Origin: Protula sp. h YS-2021
Taxonomy: Eukaryota > Annelida > Polychaeta > Sabellida > Serpulidae
Assembly (NCBI GenBank): GCA_949752745.1
Contig: OX457024.1
Location: 54,810,510-54,874,509, forward strand
Direction: 5' to 3'
Length of the DNA: 64,000 nt
A program made the position numbers and the translations under genes. Below the pieces are notes generated by a model that saw only the letters and a list, made by a program, of their open reading frames with translations, did not search any database and was not told the origin of the DNA. Shown one piece after another: positions 42,591 to 51,826 of this stretch (within the stretch, counting starts at the first letter, position 1; each line of letters opens with the position of its first letter).

Positions 42591-42659
42591 TTTTAGCTGT
42601 TACTCCTTCAATGATCAAAGGCAGACTGACTGCATACAGTGCGAGGCTGCTCTAATATA

Positions 42660-42765
42660 CAGGACCTCCCCCCCTGGTCAGTCGACCTGAAGCAAGGACC
42701 CCCCCCCCTGGCTCACCAACTATTTAGCCGCTGGGCTCACGGCTCAGTAGTATAAAAACGTCGGG
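42660..42765 (+). promoter_or_regulatory. Poly-C blocks and TATA box before the acidic gene
   Basis: Two poly-C blocks, one following GCAAGGA, are the inverse of the GGGGTCCTTGC repeats at 56.94-57.13 kb. TATAAAA lies at 42,751-42,757, about 45 bp before the ATG at 42,802. Confidence 0.6.
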
Positions 42766-42801
42766 TCGACACCACTATGGCCATTGCATTGCCAAACCAT
42801 C

Positions 42802-43863
42802 ATGGAGACGTCTCGAAAAGCAGCAACGGCTAGCAACATGGAAATTGATAGCCTGTTCAGCAATGAAACAATGGCTTTTACAGATGCAGTTTTAACTGCA
42901 GAGGAGACTGCTACCTTCCTAAGTACACTAGCAGAAGCTGAAAAAGCCTTGGAGGAAGCATTAGGGGCTCCGTCAGACGTGTCTACAGTACAGCAAACTA
43001 GGCCTGAAGAAGTACAGCCAGTACAGCAAGCAATGCCCGATCCCGAGGGATCTGACTATCCGTTCTGGGTTGCCAATGCGCTTGTAAATGGTAGCGCCAA
43101 GCCACTTAGTACAAAGTTAAAGGCTCATCTAGAGCATCTTGAGGAGGAAGAAGTGGTCATGTCAAGCGATGACGACGGTGACGACGTCAATGACGACAAT
43201 GACGACAACGACGATGACGACAGCGACGACGATGACAAGCAGCTCAAATCTAAATTCGAATTGAGCAAAACTATTCCTGTTACTGAGGAAGACGTCACAC
43301 TGTTGAAACGAAACTTTCAAGCAGTGATTCCTCTGATCGATTGCAACATTTTATGGTGTTTATGTGAAGAAGGCTTTTTCGATCAGCACACATACTTGTA
43401 CCTAACGGAAGAAGTGAACACTGTCATTCAGCTTATCTACATGCTAGAAGGAAACATAGAGCATCTTCCCGCGTCAGAGCCGCAGTTCTCCGAAGCCATG
43501 ACCCGACGTTTCGTTCAACTAATTCGAAGTCTTCATGAGGAACTTTTTAAGACTTTATCTCTACCGAAGCCAAAGTGTGTTGATGAGGATCGCGATTCCA
43601 AATGTGCAAAGGTTATGCTACATGGCTTCAAGTACCTTGAAGAACGTATTAAGGTGTATGATATGATGGCTTACCTCTATGAAAAAGGACATTTCACCAT
43701 GCCAATGCTCTTTCAACGGATAATTGGGAGTCGCAAACGAGGAGACTTTTTAGTGATTGTTATGAGACAATCTTTGACAGACGGTTTGCCATCAGCCTTT
43801 CTGGATAGTTTCAACGAGATCACTCCACGATTTTGCAAGCATCTCATGAAAACATACATGTAA
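42802..43863 (+). CDS. Acidic protein with two CARD-like death-fold domains, copy B
   Basis: 353 residues from METS, the start conserved in element C. Residues 1-110: unrecognised, helical. Residues about 115-145: an Asp-rich tract. Residues about 155-245: a helical domain with ILWCLCEEGFFDQHTYLYL, fitting the CARD helix 2-3 pattern (hydrophobic, EEG, turn, Tyr). Residues about 265-353: a second, clearer one, with MMAYLYEKGHFT, then RKRGDFLVIVM and AFLDSFNEI, which fit CARD helices 3 to 6. CARD domains assemble apoptosis and innate-immune signalling complexes. The assignment is by pattern, not by search. Copy A lacks this gene; element C has a near-identical one. Confidence 0.6.
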   Translation: METSRKAATASNMEIDSLFSNETMAFTDAVLTAEETATFLSTLAEAEKALEEALGAPSDVSTVQQTRPEEVQPVQQAMPDPEGSDYPFWVANALVNGSAKPLSTKLKAHLEHLEEEEVVMSSDDDGDDVNDDNDDNDDDDSDDDDKQLKSKFELSKTIPVTEEDVTLLKRNFQAVIPLIDCNILWCLCEEGFFDQHTYLYLTEEVNTVIQLIYMLEGNIEHLPASEPQFSEAMTRRFVQLIRSLHEELFKTLSLPKPKCVDEDRDSKCAKVMLHGFKYLEERIKVYDMMAYLYEKGHFTMPMLFQRIIGSRKRGDFLVIVMRQSLTDGLPSAFLDSFNEITPRFCKHLMKTYM

Positions 43864-43869
43864 TGTCCA

Positions 43870-43905
43870 TATAAAAGGAGTGAGGTGTCAAGTGCAGTCA
43901 TCATT
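43870..43905 (+). promoter_or_regulatory. TATA promoter repeated three times in the window
   Basis: TATAAAAGGAGTGAGGTGTC followed by AAGTGCAGTCATCATTC starts 8 bp after the acidic gene stop. The same module occurs at 62,670 and 63,959. The GCAGTC about 30 bp after TATA could be the initiator. Confidence 0.65.
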
Positions 43906-43917
43906 CAACGCGCAGCC

Positions 43918-44538
43918 ATGGAGAAGACAAGCAGCTTTAAAATTAGTGCAAACTTAACCATTACTGTGGAGCATGGACAATTTGGATTATTTATTCGAAT
44001 CAAACGTGGAGAGAGATGGCTTGCTTTATCACCATCCTTGTGGAAGATTGTGTGCCTGAACTTAGCAAGATTACGCGACATTGGCTTCAAACTGTACTTA
44101 AGGCAAACGAAGTGGCTTGAAGTCATTTCATACTTTGATATGCGCTATGTGAGTTTTGTGCAAGCATCACTGTTTGAAGGGAAAGAATATACGCGTTACA
44201 TCAACATGAATGATAGTGAATGGGAGACATTGCTTCAGGAGATGGATAGCATTAACTCAACCTTATTGCCATGTACGGAATGTCATGGCAAGAAAACTCC
44301 TATCAAGCTGCAAAAGGACAATCGGATGAAAGTGTCAAAGTTATCTAAGAAAAGACTGGCTGAAGTTCAATTGGAGAATATGGATGTGCAAAATCAACTT
44401 GGACTTACCTGTGAATATTGCGGTGCTTACGGATATGCTGAGGATTATGATTGTCACTGCCACAAGTACAATTGCAAGTTGTGTGAACCAGACAACTTCT
44501 GCAACAAGTGCGGCTTACTAACTGTTTCTGTGGAGTAA
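43918..44538 (+). CDS. PC4-like plus zinc-cluster accessory protein, copy B
   Basis: 206 residues from the ATG at 43,918; the longer frame begins before the predicted transcript start. Close homologue of copy A 37945-38583: same N-terminal strand-rich repeats (FKISANLTI, SPSLWKIVC, YINMNDSEW) and C-terminal Cys/His cluster (CEYCGAYG, CHCHKYNCKLC, FCNKCG). Copy B has a Tyr in place of one Cys of the first knuckle seen in copy A. Intact. Probably binds nucleic acid. Confidence 0.68.
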   Translation: MEKTSSFKISANLTITVEHGQFGLFIRIKRGERWLALSPSLWKIVCLNLARLRDIGFKLYLRQTKWLEVISYFDMRYVSFVQASLFEGKEYTRYINMNDSEWETLLQEMDSINSTLLPCTECHGKKTPIKLQKDNRMKVSKLSKKRLAEVQLENMDVQNQLGLTCEYCGAYGYAEDYDCHCHKYNCKLCEPDNFCNKCGLLTVSVE

Positions 44539-44602
44539 GACTGAGAGTCATTTGCTTACCAGCCGCCACAGTGTGCAGACGTGTTATATGGACATGTGAA
44601 AG

Positions 44603-44890
44603 ATGGATGTAGAAACGTGTTTTAAGGACAAGTATGTGGACTACATGATAAGTGAACTGGCACGTTTTGGATCTATTCAACAACAACTGCAACACTTTGA
44701 CATTTATTGGGAACTTGCTCATTCCACGTTGAACGTACCAAACTTACGCGAGGATTTCATCAAAGAGTGTATGTTTTCAAACATTGGTGGAGCTGAGGAG
44801 TTTGATGTGGAAGCAGCATATCACTTCGCTCGATTTGATCCAAAACTGTTTGATGAAGTGAGAGAGTGGTTAATCTACATTGCAGTATAA
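44603..44890 (+). CDS. Small helical accessory protein, copy B
   Basis: 95 residues, mostly helical, no named domain. It aligns with two copy A genes (38664-39053 and the broken 37591-37920), making a three-member family. Its TAA overlaps the ATG of the next gene (TAATG at 44,888-44,892), so the two are probably translated from one mRNA. Confidence 0.6.
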   Translation: MDVETCFKDKYVDYMISELARFGSIQQQLQHFDIYWELAHSTLNVPNLREDFIKECMFSNIGGAEEFDVEAAYHFARFDPKLFDEVREWLIYIAV

Positions 44891-45222
44891 TGGTGGACAT
44901 TACATTGAGACAATATATTGTGCAAAAAACATATTGTGAAGAAATGTTATTAGCTGTAAAAAAGTTTGCATGTTTAGTATGTCCTGCTTGTCAAAATGAA
45001 GAGTGTTCAGAACATATGTGTCATTCTACATGTGTCTATACATATTGGAATGAAGCTAAATATTACATTCATTTAGATAAAGTGTTAGATAATGCAAATC
45101 AACGTTGTGAAAAATATGGTGTAGATGCTATCACATTTGATGAATTAAGTAGCTGGTTAATATACATTGAAGATCAATGGACTCCAATTATTCACACCAT
45201 TGTATCAATACTTGATTTGTAA
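44890..45222 (+). CDS. Cys-rich small accessory protein, copy B
   Basis: 110 residues from the ATG that overlaps the upstream stop. Same Cys cluster as copy A (CPAC, EC, HMCH, C) and the same C-terminal helix. Intact in both copies and always directly before integrase, so probably functional. Role unknown. Confidence 0.7.
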   Translation: MVDITLRQYIVQKTYCEEMLLAVKKFACLVCPACQNEECSEHMCHSTCVYTYWNEAKYYIHLDKVLDNANQRCEKYGVDAITFDELSSWLIYIEDQWTPIIHTIVSILDL

Positions 45223-45347
45223 GACATGTTGATAAAAATAAAATTTAAGATGTGTTGATAAAATGCAAGATATGTGATAAAATGTTAGATGTGTTGATAA
45301 AATAAAATGCAAGATATGTTAACAAGTGTTGATCATTTAGTGTTAAC
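45223..45347. repeat. Short GTTGATAAAATAAAATGCAAGATAT repeats
   Basis: Four degenerate copies of a unit containing GATGTGTTGATAAAAT and GCAAGATATG fill the gap before integrase. They supply several AATAAA signals for the upstream transcript. Confidence 0.7.
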
Positions 45348-46448
45348 ATGTCGACGTGGAAAGACTACTTAACCAATATTTACTTTAAACCTGGTCAACC
45401 CGGGGCATTTGCTGGTCCTTACAAACTTTATCACATATTAAAAAAACATGATCAGCCAGTCACTCATTCACAAGTAAAGAAATGGTTACAGGATCAAGAT
45501 GCCTTCAGTTTACTACAACCTGTAAAATATAGGTTTAAAAGGCAACGTGTCATTACACGTGGAATTGATGACATGTGGGATATTTATTTAGCTGACATGG
45601 GAAACATAGCTTCCTATAATGATGATACCCACTTTTTATTGGTTGTCATTGATGTGTTTTCCAAATATTTATGGGTGCAACCATTACCTAATAAATCACA
45701 TTCCAGCGTCATAGAAGCCTTTCAAAAGATTTTTCAAGAAACACAACGAAGACCACGAACTCTAAGGTCAGATAAAGGAACTGAATTTAAAAACAGATGG
45801 GTAAAAGCATTTTTGAAGAAGGAGGGAATACATGCCTATACGACAAAGAATGAAACCAAAGCCAACTTTGCTGAGAGAGTCATTCGTACTCTAAAGGGAA
45901 TGATGTATCGATATTTCCTTCATAATCAAACGTATCGATATATGGACATCCTTCCAGACTTAGTGTATAATTATAACCATAAACCTCATGGCTCCGTCCC
46001 TAATAAGTATGCTCCTGCAGATATTCGTAAAGACATAGAATCGAAAGTGTGGAAGTATATGTATGTAGACAAATTGAAATTAAAACCAAAGAAGAAAAAA
46101 CTCTACAAATTTAAAATTGGTGATCAGGTTCGCATTTCTCACATGAAATATGTATTTCAACGGGATTATCATATAAAGTGGACGCAAGAAGTGTTCACTA
46201 TCACACATCGTTGTAAGAAGCAAGGAATACACTTGTATCGTGTGAAAGACTTTTTGGATGAAGATATTGATGGACATTTTTATGAAGAAGAACTGCAGAA
46301 AGTGACAAAAGATATTGAATCAGTCTACAGAATTGAAAAGGTCTTGAAAACACGAAAAAGACGAGGTGTTAAAGAATTATTTGTGAAGTGGTTAGGTTGG
46401 CCAAAGAAGTTTAACAGTTGGGTGAAAGAAACAGATATTCGAAAATGA
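45348..46448 (+). CDS. Chromodomain integrase, copy B: open frame but catalytic Asp lost
   Basis: 366 residues, full length, no stop. Core residues: the second Asp (RSDKGTEF) and the Glu (NFAERVIRTL) are present. The first Asp, three residues after Trp in WDIDLADM of copy A, is Tyr here (codon TAT at about 45,590). That residue binds the catalytic metal in all retroviral-type integrases, so strand transfer should be abolished. The C-terminal chromodomain is intact (YRIEKVL...KWLGWP). The stop overlaps the ATPase start (ATGA). Confidence 0.93.
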   Translation: MSTWKDYLTNIYFKPGQPGAFAGPYKLYHILKKHDQPVTHSQVKKWLQDQDAFSLLQPVKYRFKRQRVITRGIDDMWDIYLADMGNIASYNDDTHFLLVVIDVFSKYLWVQPLPNKSHSSVIEAFQKIFQETQRRPRTLRSDKGTEFKNRWVKAFLKKEGIHAYTTKNETKANFAERVIRTLKGMMYRYFLHNQTYRYMDILPDLVYNYNHKPHGSVPNKYAPADIRKDIESKVWKYMYVDKLKLKPKKKKLYKFKIGDQVRISHMKYVFQRDYHIKWTQEVFTITHRCKKQGIHLYRVKDFLDEDIDGHFYEEELQKVTKDIESVYRIEKVLKTRKRRGVKELFVKWLGWPKKFNSWVKETDIRK

Positions 46449-47104
46449 AGCATCCATTCACGTGTTTGGTCTCTGGACCTACAGGCAGTGGTAAAACTTC
46501 TCTAGTTAGAGAAATTCTAGAACAAAAGTTAATTAAACCCTCTCCAAAAACCATTTTATGGCTCTATGCAGCAGATCAGCCTTTGTAGAAGGGAATTAAG
46601 GGTGTGGAATTTTACCAAGGCATTCCAGATAACATTGAAGAGCGTTTTAACCCGAAAAAACCAAACTTACTCATCATTGATGACTTAATGACTAAATGTC
46701 ATAGTGATGAGCGCATGACACGTCTCTTTAGTGTTGGCAGCAGTCATCAAAATCTAAGCATTATTTTTATTGTGCATAATTTGTTTCATCATGGTAGAGA
46801 AATGCGTAATATTAGTTTGAATACACATTACATCATTCTGTTTAAAAATCCTAGAGACAGTCAACAAATAAGTACATTAGCGCGACAAATGTATCCTGGA
46901 AAATCTCAATTTCTCATAGAAGCCTATCAAGATGCTACCAGCAAACCTCATGGCTATTTATTCATTGATTTGAAGCCGAAGACAAATGATCAACTACGTA
47001 TTCGTACAGGCATTTTACCAAAAGATACACATTATGTATATGTTGATAAGGTGGCGTATGAACAAGAACCAAGTCATTTAACCATTCGCAGTCAAGATGT
47101 CTAA
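46445..47104 (+). pseudogene. A32-like packaging ATPase, copy B, one stop
   Basis: Starts MKHPFTCL with Walker A GPTGSGKTS, then an in-frame TAG at 46,586-46,588 after 47 codons. The rest (46604-47104) stays open, with Walker B LLIIDD and the SIIFIVHN segment. A short insertion relative to copy A (ATSKPHG near residue 178) is in frame. One substitution therefore inactivates the gene unless the stop is read through. Confidence 0.9.
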
Positions 47105-47423
47105 ACGTATTCAAGCGAATCAACCTTTCCTTCACTTGCTTGCACGCAGCGGGCCTAAACGACGTAAATCCTTGCTACAACAAGCTACTAAGGAGGAATT
47201 AACTAGCTTGTTTGAAATTTGTTTGAATATATTGCGGGGACATTTACCCTTAAGCTCAAAAAGGTATAAGTTATTCAAGCGTGAACGTCATACCCTACGT
47301 ACACTGACAAATAAGAAGATATCACTTCGAAGAAAAAAGAAGTTGGTTAATCAGAAAGGAGGATTTATTGGAGCTATTGCTAAATTTGCATTACCCTTGT
47401 TAGCTCAGTTGCTGTTAAAATGA
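47097..47423 (+). CDS. Basic protein with C-terminal amphipathic helix, copy B
   Basis: 108 residues, about 90% identical by eye to 34258-34584. Same QKGGF followed by a hydrophobic Ile/Ala/Leu tail. It overlaps both neighbours by 4-8 bp. Intact in both copies, so it was under selection until recently. Confidence 0.65.
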   Translation: MSKRIQANQPFLHLLARSGPKRRKSLLQQATKEELTSLFEICLNILRGHLPLSSKRYKLFKRERHTLRTLTNKKISLRRKKKLVNQKGGFIGAIAKFALPLLAQLLLK

Positions 47424-47951
47424 AACATACTTTGAAAATGGTTCTCATTCCTGAATATGAATATAAAATGTTGTTAGAAAAGAAGGGAAAAGATGTCGAA
47501 ATCAAAACGAAAGTGAATAAACTTTTACGTGGGAAACGAACTCGTGAAAAAGCAATAGAAATGTCTCAAGTGCTTGGACGTCATTTACGAACAATTCAAT
47601 CACAACAACAGCGACAAAAGTCTGTTGCAGCATCTAATGCAGAAAAATCAGAAAAGTCCCAACAGTTCTGGCAGAACTTAAGAAATATGGTATGAGATGG
47701 ACAGATAAAAATGAACAGGTACTGTCATTACAAATTCTAACATTATTGATTTGTTGAAAGAAGCATTGATTGCTACAAAAAGAAAAGAACGACGAGAACC
47801 ACCGCGTGGTTGGAAGCAGTTTATTGAGGAAATTGTAGACGCTAATATTCCAAAAACTGTTTTTGGCAAAAAGACAACTCGTGAAGATATTACAAAAGAG
47901 CAACAACAACGTCAACAAAGATTGTTTCCAGAAGGATGGGAAACTTTTTAA
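47420..47951 (+). pseudogene. Polinton-conserved protein of unknown function, copy B, broken
   Basis: 47420-47695 gives the N-terminal 91 residues, basic and helical. 47751-47951 gives the C-terminal part with the conserved EPPRGWKQFIEEIVDANIPK. Between them the frame is disrupted by small deletions (about 47,640-47,755). Same locus and order as the broken copy A gene. Function unknown. Confidence 0.6.
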
Positions 47952-48145
47952 CATGGATTAAAGAGCTATGGTGTTGTTGTTGTAAAGAAAATGGAAATAA
48001 AAATATTATTCCTGTAAAAATTAGGTGTGTTAGTGCTTGTTGTCAGGGAGAAGTAGTAGATACCAATTTAGATCATGTAGATAGCAATTTAGACAATAAT
48101 GTAGACAGCAATGTAGAAAGTGAGGATGAAGAGTGTCAAACATAA
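47936..48145 (+). CDS. Small membrane-anchored protein (myristoylation plus Cys cluster), copy B
   Basis: 69 residues, beginning MGNFLTW..LWCCCC. Gly2, Thr6 and four following Cys fit dual acylation. A central IPVKIRC and SACCQGEV is conserved with copy A. The tail is acidic with repeats of a VDSN/LD motif, unlike the His-rich tail of copy A. It overlaps the preceding gene by 16 bp. Confidence 0.65.
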   Translation: MGNFLTWIKELWCCCCKENGNKNIIPVKIRCVSACCQGEVVDTNLDHVDSNLDNNVDSNVESEDEECQT

Positions 48146-48195
48146 AGTAATATACATATCTAGTCTATCTACATCACATAAACGATTTAGCTGCA

Positions 48196-48960
48196 ATGGA
48201 GTCAACAAGTTTTTACATTACTTTACCCAGCAATGCTAGTATGAACTATTATCCCAACAACAAGACTTCGATTTATCAAATTCGTATGCCTCGAACCATC
48301 TATCTGAACGGAAAATATGAAGTGGCTTTAGCTGAAATTCAATATCCACATACATGGACAACCATGAGACATGGAATGGACTATTCTATTCAGTATCGAC
48401 AACAACCACTGAATAATGTTGTTCTTGACACAATCAATATTCCTTATGGTTACTACAGATCCATACAAGAGATATGTCAGGCAGTCAATAAAGAAGCAAC
48501 TAATTCTATGAAAGATGACCTTAAAGAAGCTATTCAGATAAAGTATGATAAAATTAGACGACGTGTTTTTCTATTTCTAAAATACGGCTTTGAAGTGTCA
48601 TTCTCCACTGGATTAGCTGAGATTTTAGGATTTATCCCAGATCAATGGTATACTGAAACGTGCACAGCTGAACATAAAGCTGATGTGAAACAGGGATTTT
48701 ATACACTTTATGTATACTGTAGTATTTGTGAGCCACAAGTTGTTGGTGATTATTATGTCCCTTTGCTACGTTCTGTTGGAATACAAGGACATGATGGAGA
48801 CATTATTACGAAAACTTATGGAGAACATTATTATGTTCCTGTAAACACATCCAAATTTGACGTGATAGAAATGAATATTAAGGATGACACAGGCTATAAT
48901 GTTCCATTTCAAACTGGAAAGGTGATCTGTAAACTTCATTTTCGACCAAAAGCATTATGA
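48196..48960 (+). CDS. Penton-like minor capsid protein, copy B
   Basis: 254 residues, intact, close to copy A 32712-33470. Conserved blocks: FYITLPSNAS, YYPNN, MPRTIYLNGKYEVALAEIQ and GFYTLYVYCSICEPQVVGD. The only clear length differences are two residues near position 108. Its stop overlaps the next start (ATGA). Confidence 0.72.
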   Translation: MESTSFYITLPSNASMNYYPNNKTSIYQIRMPRTIYLNGKYEVALAEIQYPHTWTTMRHGMDYSIQYRQQPLNNVVLDTINIPYGYYRSIQEICQAVNKEATNSMKDDLKEAIQIKYDKIRRRVFLFLKYGFEVSFSTGLAEILGFIPDQWYTETCTAEHKADVKQGFYTLYVYCSICEPQVVGDYYVPLLRSVGIQGHDGDIITKTYGEHYYVPVNTSKFDVIEMNIKDDTGYNVPFQTGKVICKLHFRPKAL

Positions 48961-49286
48961 AAGCATACACACACAATCCATCTATATATCGCGACCATTT
49001 TCTTCGCCAAGTGGGTGGAGAATTACCAGGATTTAAAGGAGCGCGAATACAATATGGAGATGGTATTGGTTCAATACTGGGATCATTGGCTCGAAAAGCT
49101 ATTCCACTGCTTAAGACAGGGGCTAAAATCGTTGCACCACATCTTAAAAGGGCTGCAAAAGATATCGCGAAAGATGTTACAGGTCGAGTAGCACAACGTA
49201 TGTTTGGTGGTGGGTTACGAGGACAAAAGAGACCGAAAAAGGCAAAACGTGTCAGAAGGCGAAAGGCAGCTAAGCGGATAACATAA
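48957..49286 (+). CDS. Basic virion protein with amphipathic segment (pVI/pX-like), copy B
   Basis: 109 residues with the same GGELPGF motif, Gly-rich stretch and Lys/Ala helix as copy A 32374-32715, and a basic tail (KKAKRVRRRKAAKR). The tail has been partly re-sequenced by small indels, while the first 85 residues are nearly unchanged. Intact. Confidence 0.7.
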   Translation: MKAYTHNPSIYRDHFLRQVGGELPGFKGARIQYGDGIGSILGSLARKAIPLLKTGAKIVAPHLKRAAKDIAKDVTGRVAQRMFGGGLRGQKRPKKAKRVRRRKAAKRIT

Positions 49287-49314
49287 AAAAAACATAAGAA
49301 AGATTTTTTTAATC

Positions 49315-50688
49315 ATGTCTTTAATTCATGATCATTCTTGTGAATGTAGCCTTTCTCCATTAGAATGGTTTCACATACCACCAACGCAAACTGCTGTAGA
49401 AAAAAGTTATAATGTAGACTATCAACCAATGACTACCATTAGAGAGGGTGCTCCAATAGAATTCTACATTCCTGCGAGTACAGAAGAATATCTAGATTTA
49501 AAGAACAGTAAACTCCATATTGTATGTCGCATTGTCAAGGCTGATGGAACACTGTGTGGTGTAGATGATAACGTGTCATGTATCAATGATTTGTTTAATG
49601 GGTTATGGTCCAATGTTGAATTATTTCTAAATGATCGTTTGATATCACATAGTAACAATACCCATGGTTATACCAGCATCATATCTCATCTCATTCATGA
49701 CTCGGAAGAAAGTCTCAATTCTGAGCGCTCTATGCGTCTCATCTATAAAGATACTGCCGTGTCAATGAATACTCATGAGGTGAAAAGACCTAATCATGAA
49801 AGATATGTATCAGGTTTTCATGTAAATATTGAAGGTGGTGATATAGCTGAAACAGGAAATAATGGTTTACATAATCGCTATTTGTATACACGTCTAAGCC
49901 GTGAGTTTATGCTTACAGGCGGTTTAAGGGTAGATTTGTTTGAGCAGGATCGTTATCTTCCCAATGGTGTTAGTATGAAATTACGTTTACATAGACAAAA
50001 AGATGGATATGTATTAATGGCTGCAAATAATGGTTTTAAAGTAGAAGTGAGAGAAGCGTTTTTAACCATTCGCAAAGTGAGGGTTAGTCCAGGTACTCAG
50101 TTGGGACACGCAGATGCATTGATGAAAAGTCCTGCTAAGTTTATTGTTAATAGAAAAGAATGTAAAGTTTTAGCTATTCCAACTGGATTTCAATTTTTTG
50201 TGAAAGATAGCATCTTTTTAGGCCAATTACCAAAGCGTATTGTCATTGGAATGGTCCATAATGAATCCTTTGCTGGAACAGTATTGAGAAATCCATACAA
50301 TTTTGAACATTTTAATCTTAACTTTATGCAGCTTTACTCTGATGGTGAACCAGTCCTATCCAAACCTCTCAAGCTTGATATAAATCAAGGCAAATATCTT
50401 GATGCTTTTGAAACTCTTTACAAATCTTTTGATAGATTGGATGGTGAGAAAAGTTCCATTATAAAACGGGAAGATTGGTCTAGAGGTTATTCTTTGTTTT
50501 CTTTTGACTTAACACCTGATTATGATGGTGCTGATCATTATGCCCTTATCAAACATGGGAATTTGAGACTAGAAATGAATTTTGCTGGTGCCTTGCAAAA
50601 TACAGTTAATGTTATAGTGTATGCTGAATTTGATAACATTGTTGAAATAAGTGCAAATCGTAGCATTCAATTCGACTACCAGTCATGA
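49315..50688 (+). CDS. Major capsid protein (double jelly roll), copy B, intact
   Basis: 457 residues, single frame. It opens with a short Cys/His-containing N-terminus, then the conserved block EKSYNVDYQPMTTIREGAPI and strand-rich sequence throughout, as expected for a hexon-like double jelly roll. It lies between the pVI-like gene and the protease, overlapping the protease start by 4 bp. Copy A homologue has a frameshift and a stop. Fold assignment rests on length, order and family resemblance; a structure prediction would confirm it. Confidence 0.82.
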   Translation: MSLIHDHSCECSLSPLEWFHIPPTQTAVEKSYNVDYQPMTTIREGAPIEFYIPASTEEYLDLKNSKLHIVCRIVKADGTLCGVDDNVSCINDLFNGLWSNVELFLNDRLISHSNNTHGYTSIISHLIHDSEESLNSERSMRLIYKDTAVSMNTHEVKRPNHERYVSGFHVNIEGGDIAETGNNGLHNRYLYTRLSREFMLTGGLRVDLFEQDRYLPNGVSMKLRLHRQKDGYVLMAANNGFKVEVREAFLTIRKVRVSPGTQLGHADALMKSPAKFIVNRKECKVLAIPTGFQFFVKDSIFLGQLPKRIVIGMVHNESFAGTVLRNPYNFEHFNLNFMQLYSDGEPVLSKPLKLDINQGKYLDAFETLYKSFDRLDGEKSSIIKREDWSRGYSLFSFDLTPDYDGADHYALIKHGNLRLEMNFAGALQNTVNVIVYAEFDNIVEISANRSIQFDYQS

Positions 50689-51122
50689 ACACGAAGCAGA
50701 TAGAAGCCATCCTATCCCATGATGCCACGACAAAAGACTTGTTTCAAGGTGTGTTTGCCATGGACCAGTTACCATCTTTACAACGTGGTGCCTATGTCAT
50801 CAACACAGACGATCATGATGAGCCAGGAGAGCATTGGGTGGCAGTATATTATGATGAAGACCCTGCAGAATATTTTGACTCTTATGGACTTTTACCTATA
50901 GACAGTCGTTTGAACAAGTTTTTAAACTTTAATTTCATTTATAATTCAGTTCCATTACAAACACCGATATCCTCTACATGTGGATTTTATTGTGTGTATT
51001 ATATAATTCAAAGAGCTCGAGGACATAGTCCTTTTGAAATCATTGATGTATTAAGAAGAAGTGATGGTGATTTTGTTGTAAAGGATTTTGTATATAGACA
51101 TTATAAACCATTATTTTATTGA
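50685..51122 (+). CDS. Adenain/Ulp1-like cysteine protease, copy B
   Basis: 145 residues, all catalytic positions kept (GEHWVAVYY, EYFDSYG, LQTPISS, TCGFYCVYY). About 80-85% identical by eye to copy A, with differences concentrated between residues 75 and 125. Last late gene; AATAAA follows at 51,189. Confidence 0.92.
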   Translation: MNTKQIEAILSHDATTKDLFQGVFAMDQLPSLQRGAYVINTDDHDEPGEHWVAVYYDEDPAEYFDSYGLLPIDSRLNKFLNFNFIYNSVPLQTPISSTCGFYCVYYIIQRARGHSPFEIIDVLRRSDGDFVVKDFVYRHYKPLFY

Positions 51123-51272
51123 TGTTGTATTAGTTAAGTTGCATTTGTTAAGTTGTTGGTAATTGTGAACTGTATTATGAATATTGTAAATAAACAAGAC
51201 AGTTTTATACAACATTCTTTTTTTATTGTGTTATACATTATTTACATTTCACAATTATTTTACATTGAATTT

Positions 51273-51780
51273 TTATTTTACAAATACATTCAATACATCA
51301 ATAAACACATGCCATTCATACCAATCTAAATTAATATATGTATCATAGACATTACATCCACGTTTGTAAATGCTATGAAAACTAGCATAACACTGTCCAC
51401 TACCAAACTTTATTATTTTAACATCTTCATGTTCAGACAGTTTCAGTTCATATCCATGATCATTCATGTCAATGTTCATCACCATAACACACATGGGATG
51501 CGTCAGTTCAATGGACTTGGTGCCTCGCATGAGTTGCACTCCTTCCTCTTTGAATTCAAGCCTTAGGTCACACGCACTTCTAATTCATTTGAGACTGTCA
51601 GGAGAAAGCCAGGTATCCTGAACTTCTCTAGATGGTCTTTCAACACAGATTGTTCGTCAGTTGATAGAATGATATACTTTCCAAAATGTCTTAGCACAAT
51701 GTCATCATATACGTTTCTCAGATATCAGAATCCATGCGTAATTGGTTTATATTCCGATAAAAAGTCTTCCATCTCGTTCA
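51273..51780 (-). pseudogene. Two early PC4-like genes, fused and broken, copy B
   Basis: The C-terminal part (51273-51539) matches copy A 29847-30212 from about its residue 39 onward. The rest (about 51,560-51,780) matches 29603-29836. A deletion of about 125-130 bp near 51,560-51,575 removes the boundary between the two genes. A TGA at about 51,725 (TCA in copy A) interrupts the first gene. Neither product is expected to be made. Confidence 0.7.
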
Positions 51781-51826
51781 ACAGTTAGATGAACTATGAG
51801 CTGTCTCCTTGTCTGCAAAGACGTTT

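Noticed and set aside
42784..42801. Start of the acidic protein at 42,784
   Set aside because: The METS start is the one conserved with element C; the upstream codons are not.
46586..46588. TAG in the copy B ATPase as programmed readthrough or recoding
   Set aside because: The copy A gene has a sense codon there and no readthrough context is visible; many other single-base lesions exist nearby, so ordinary decay is simpler.
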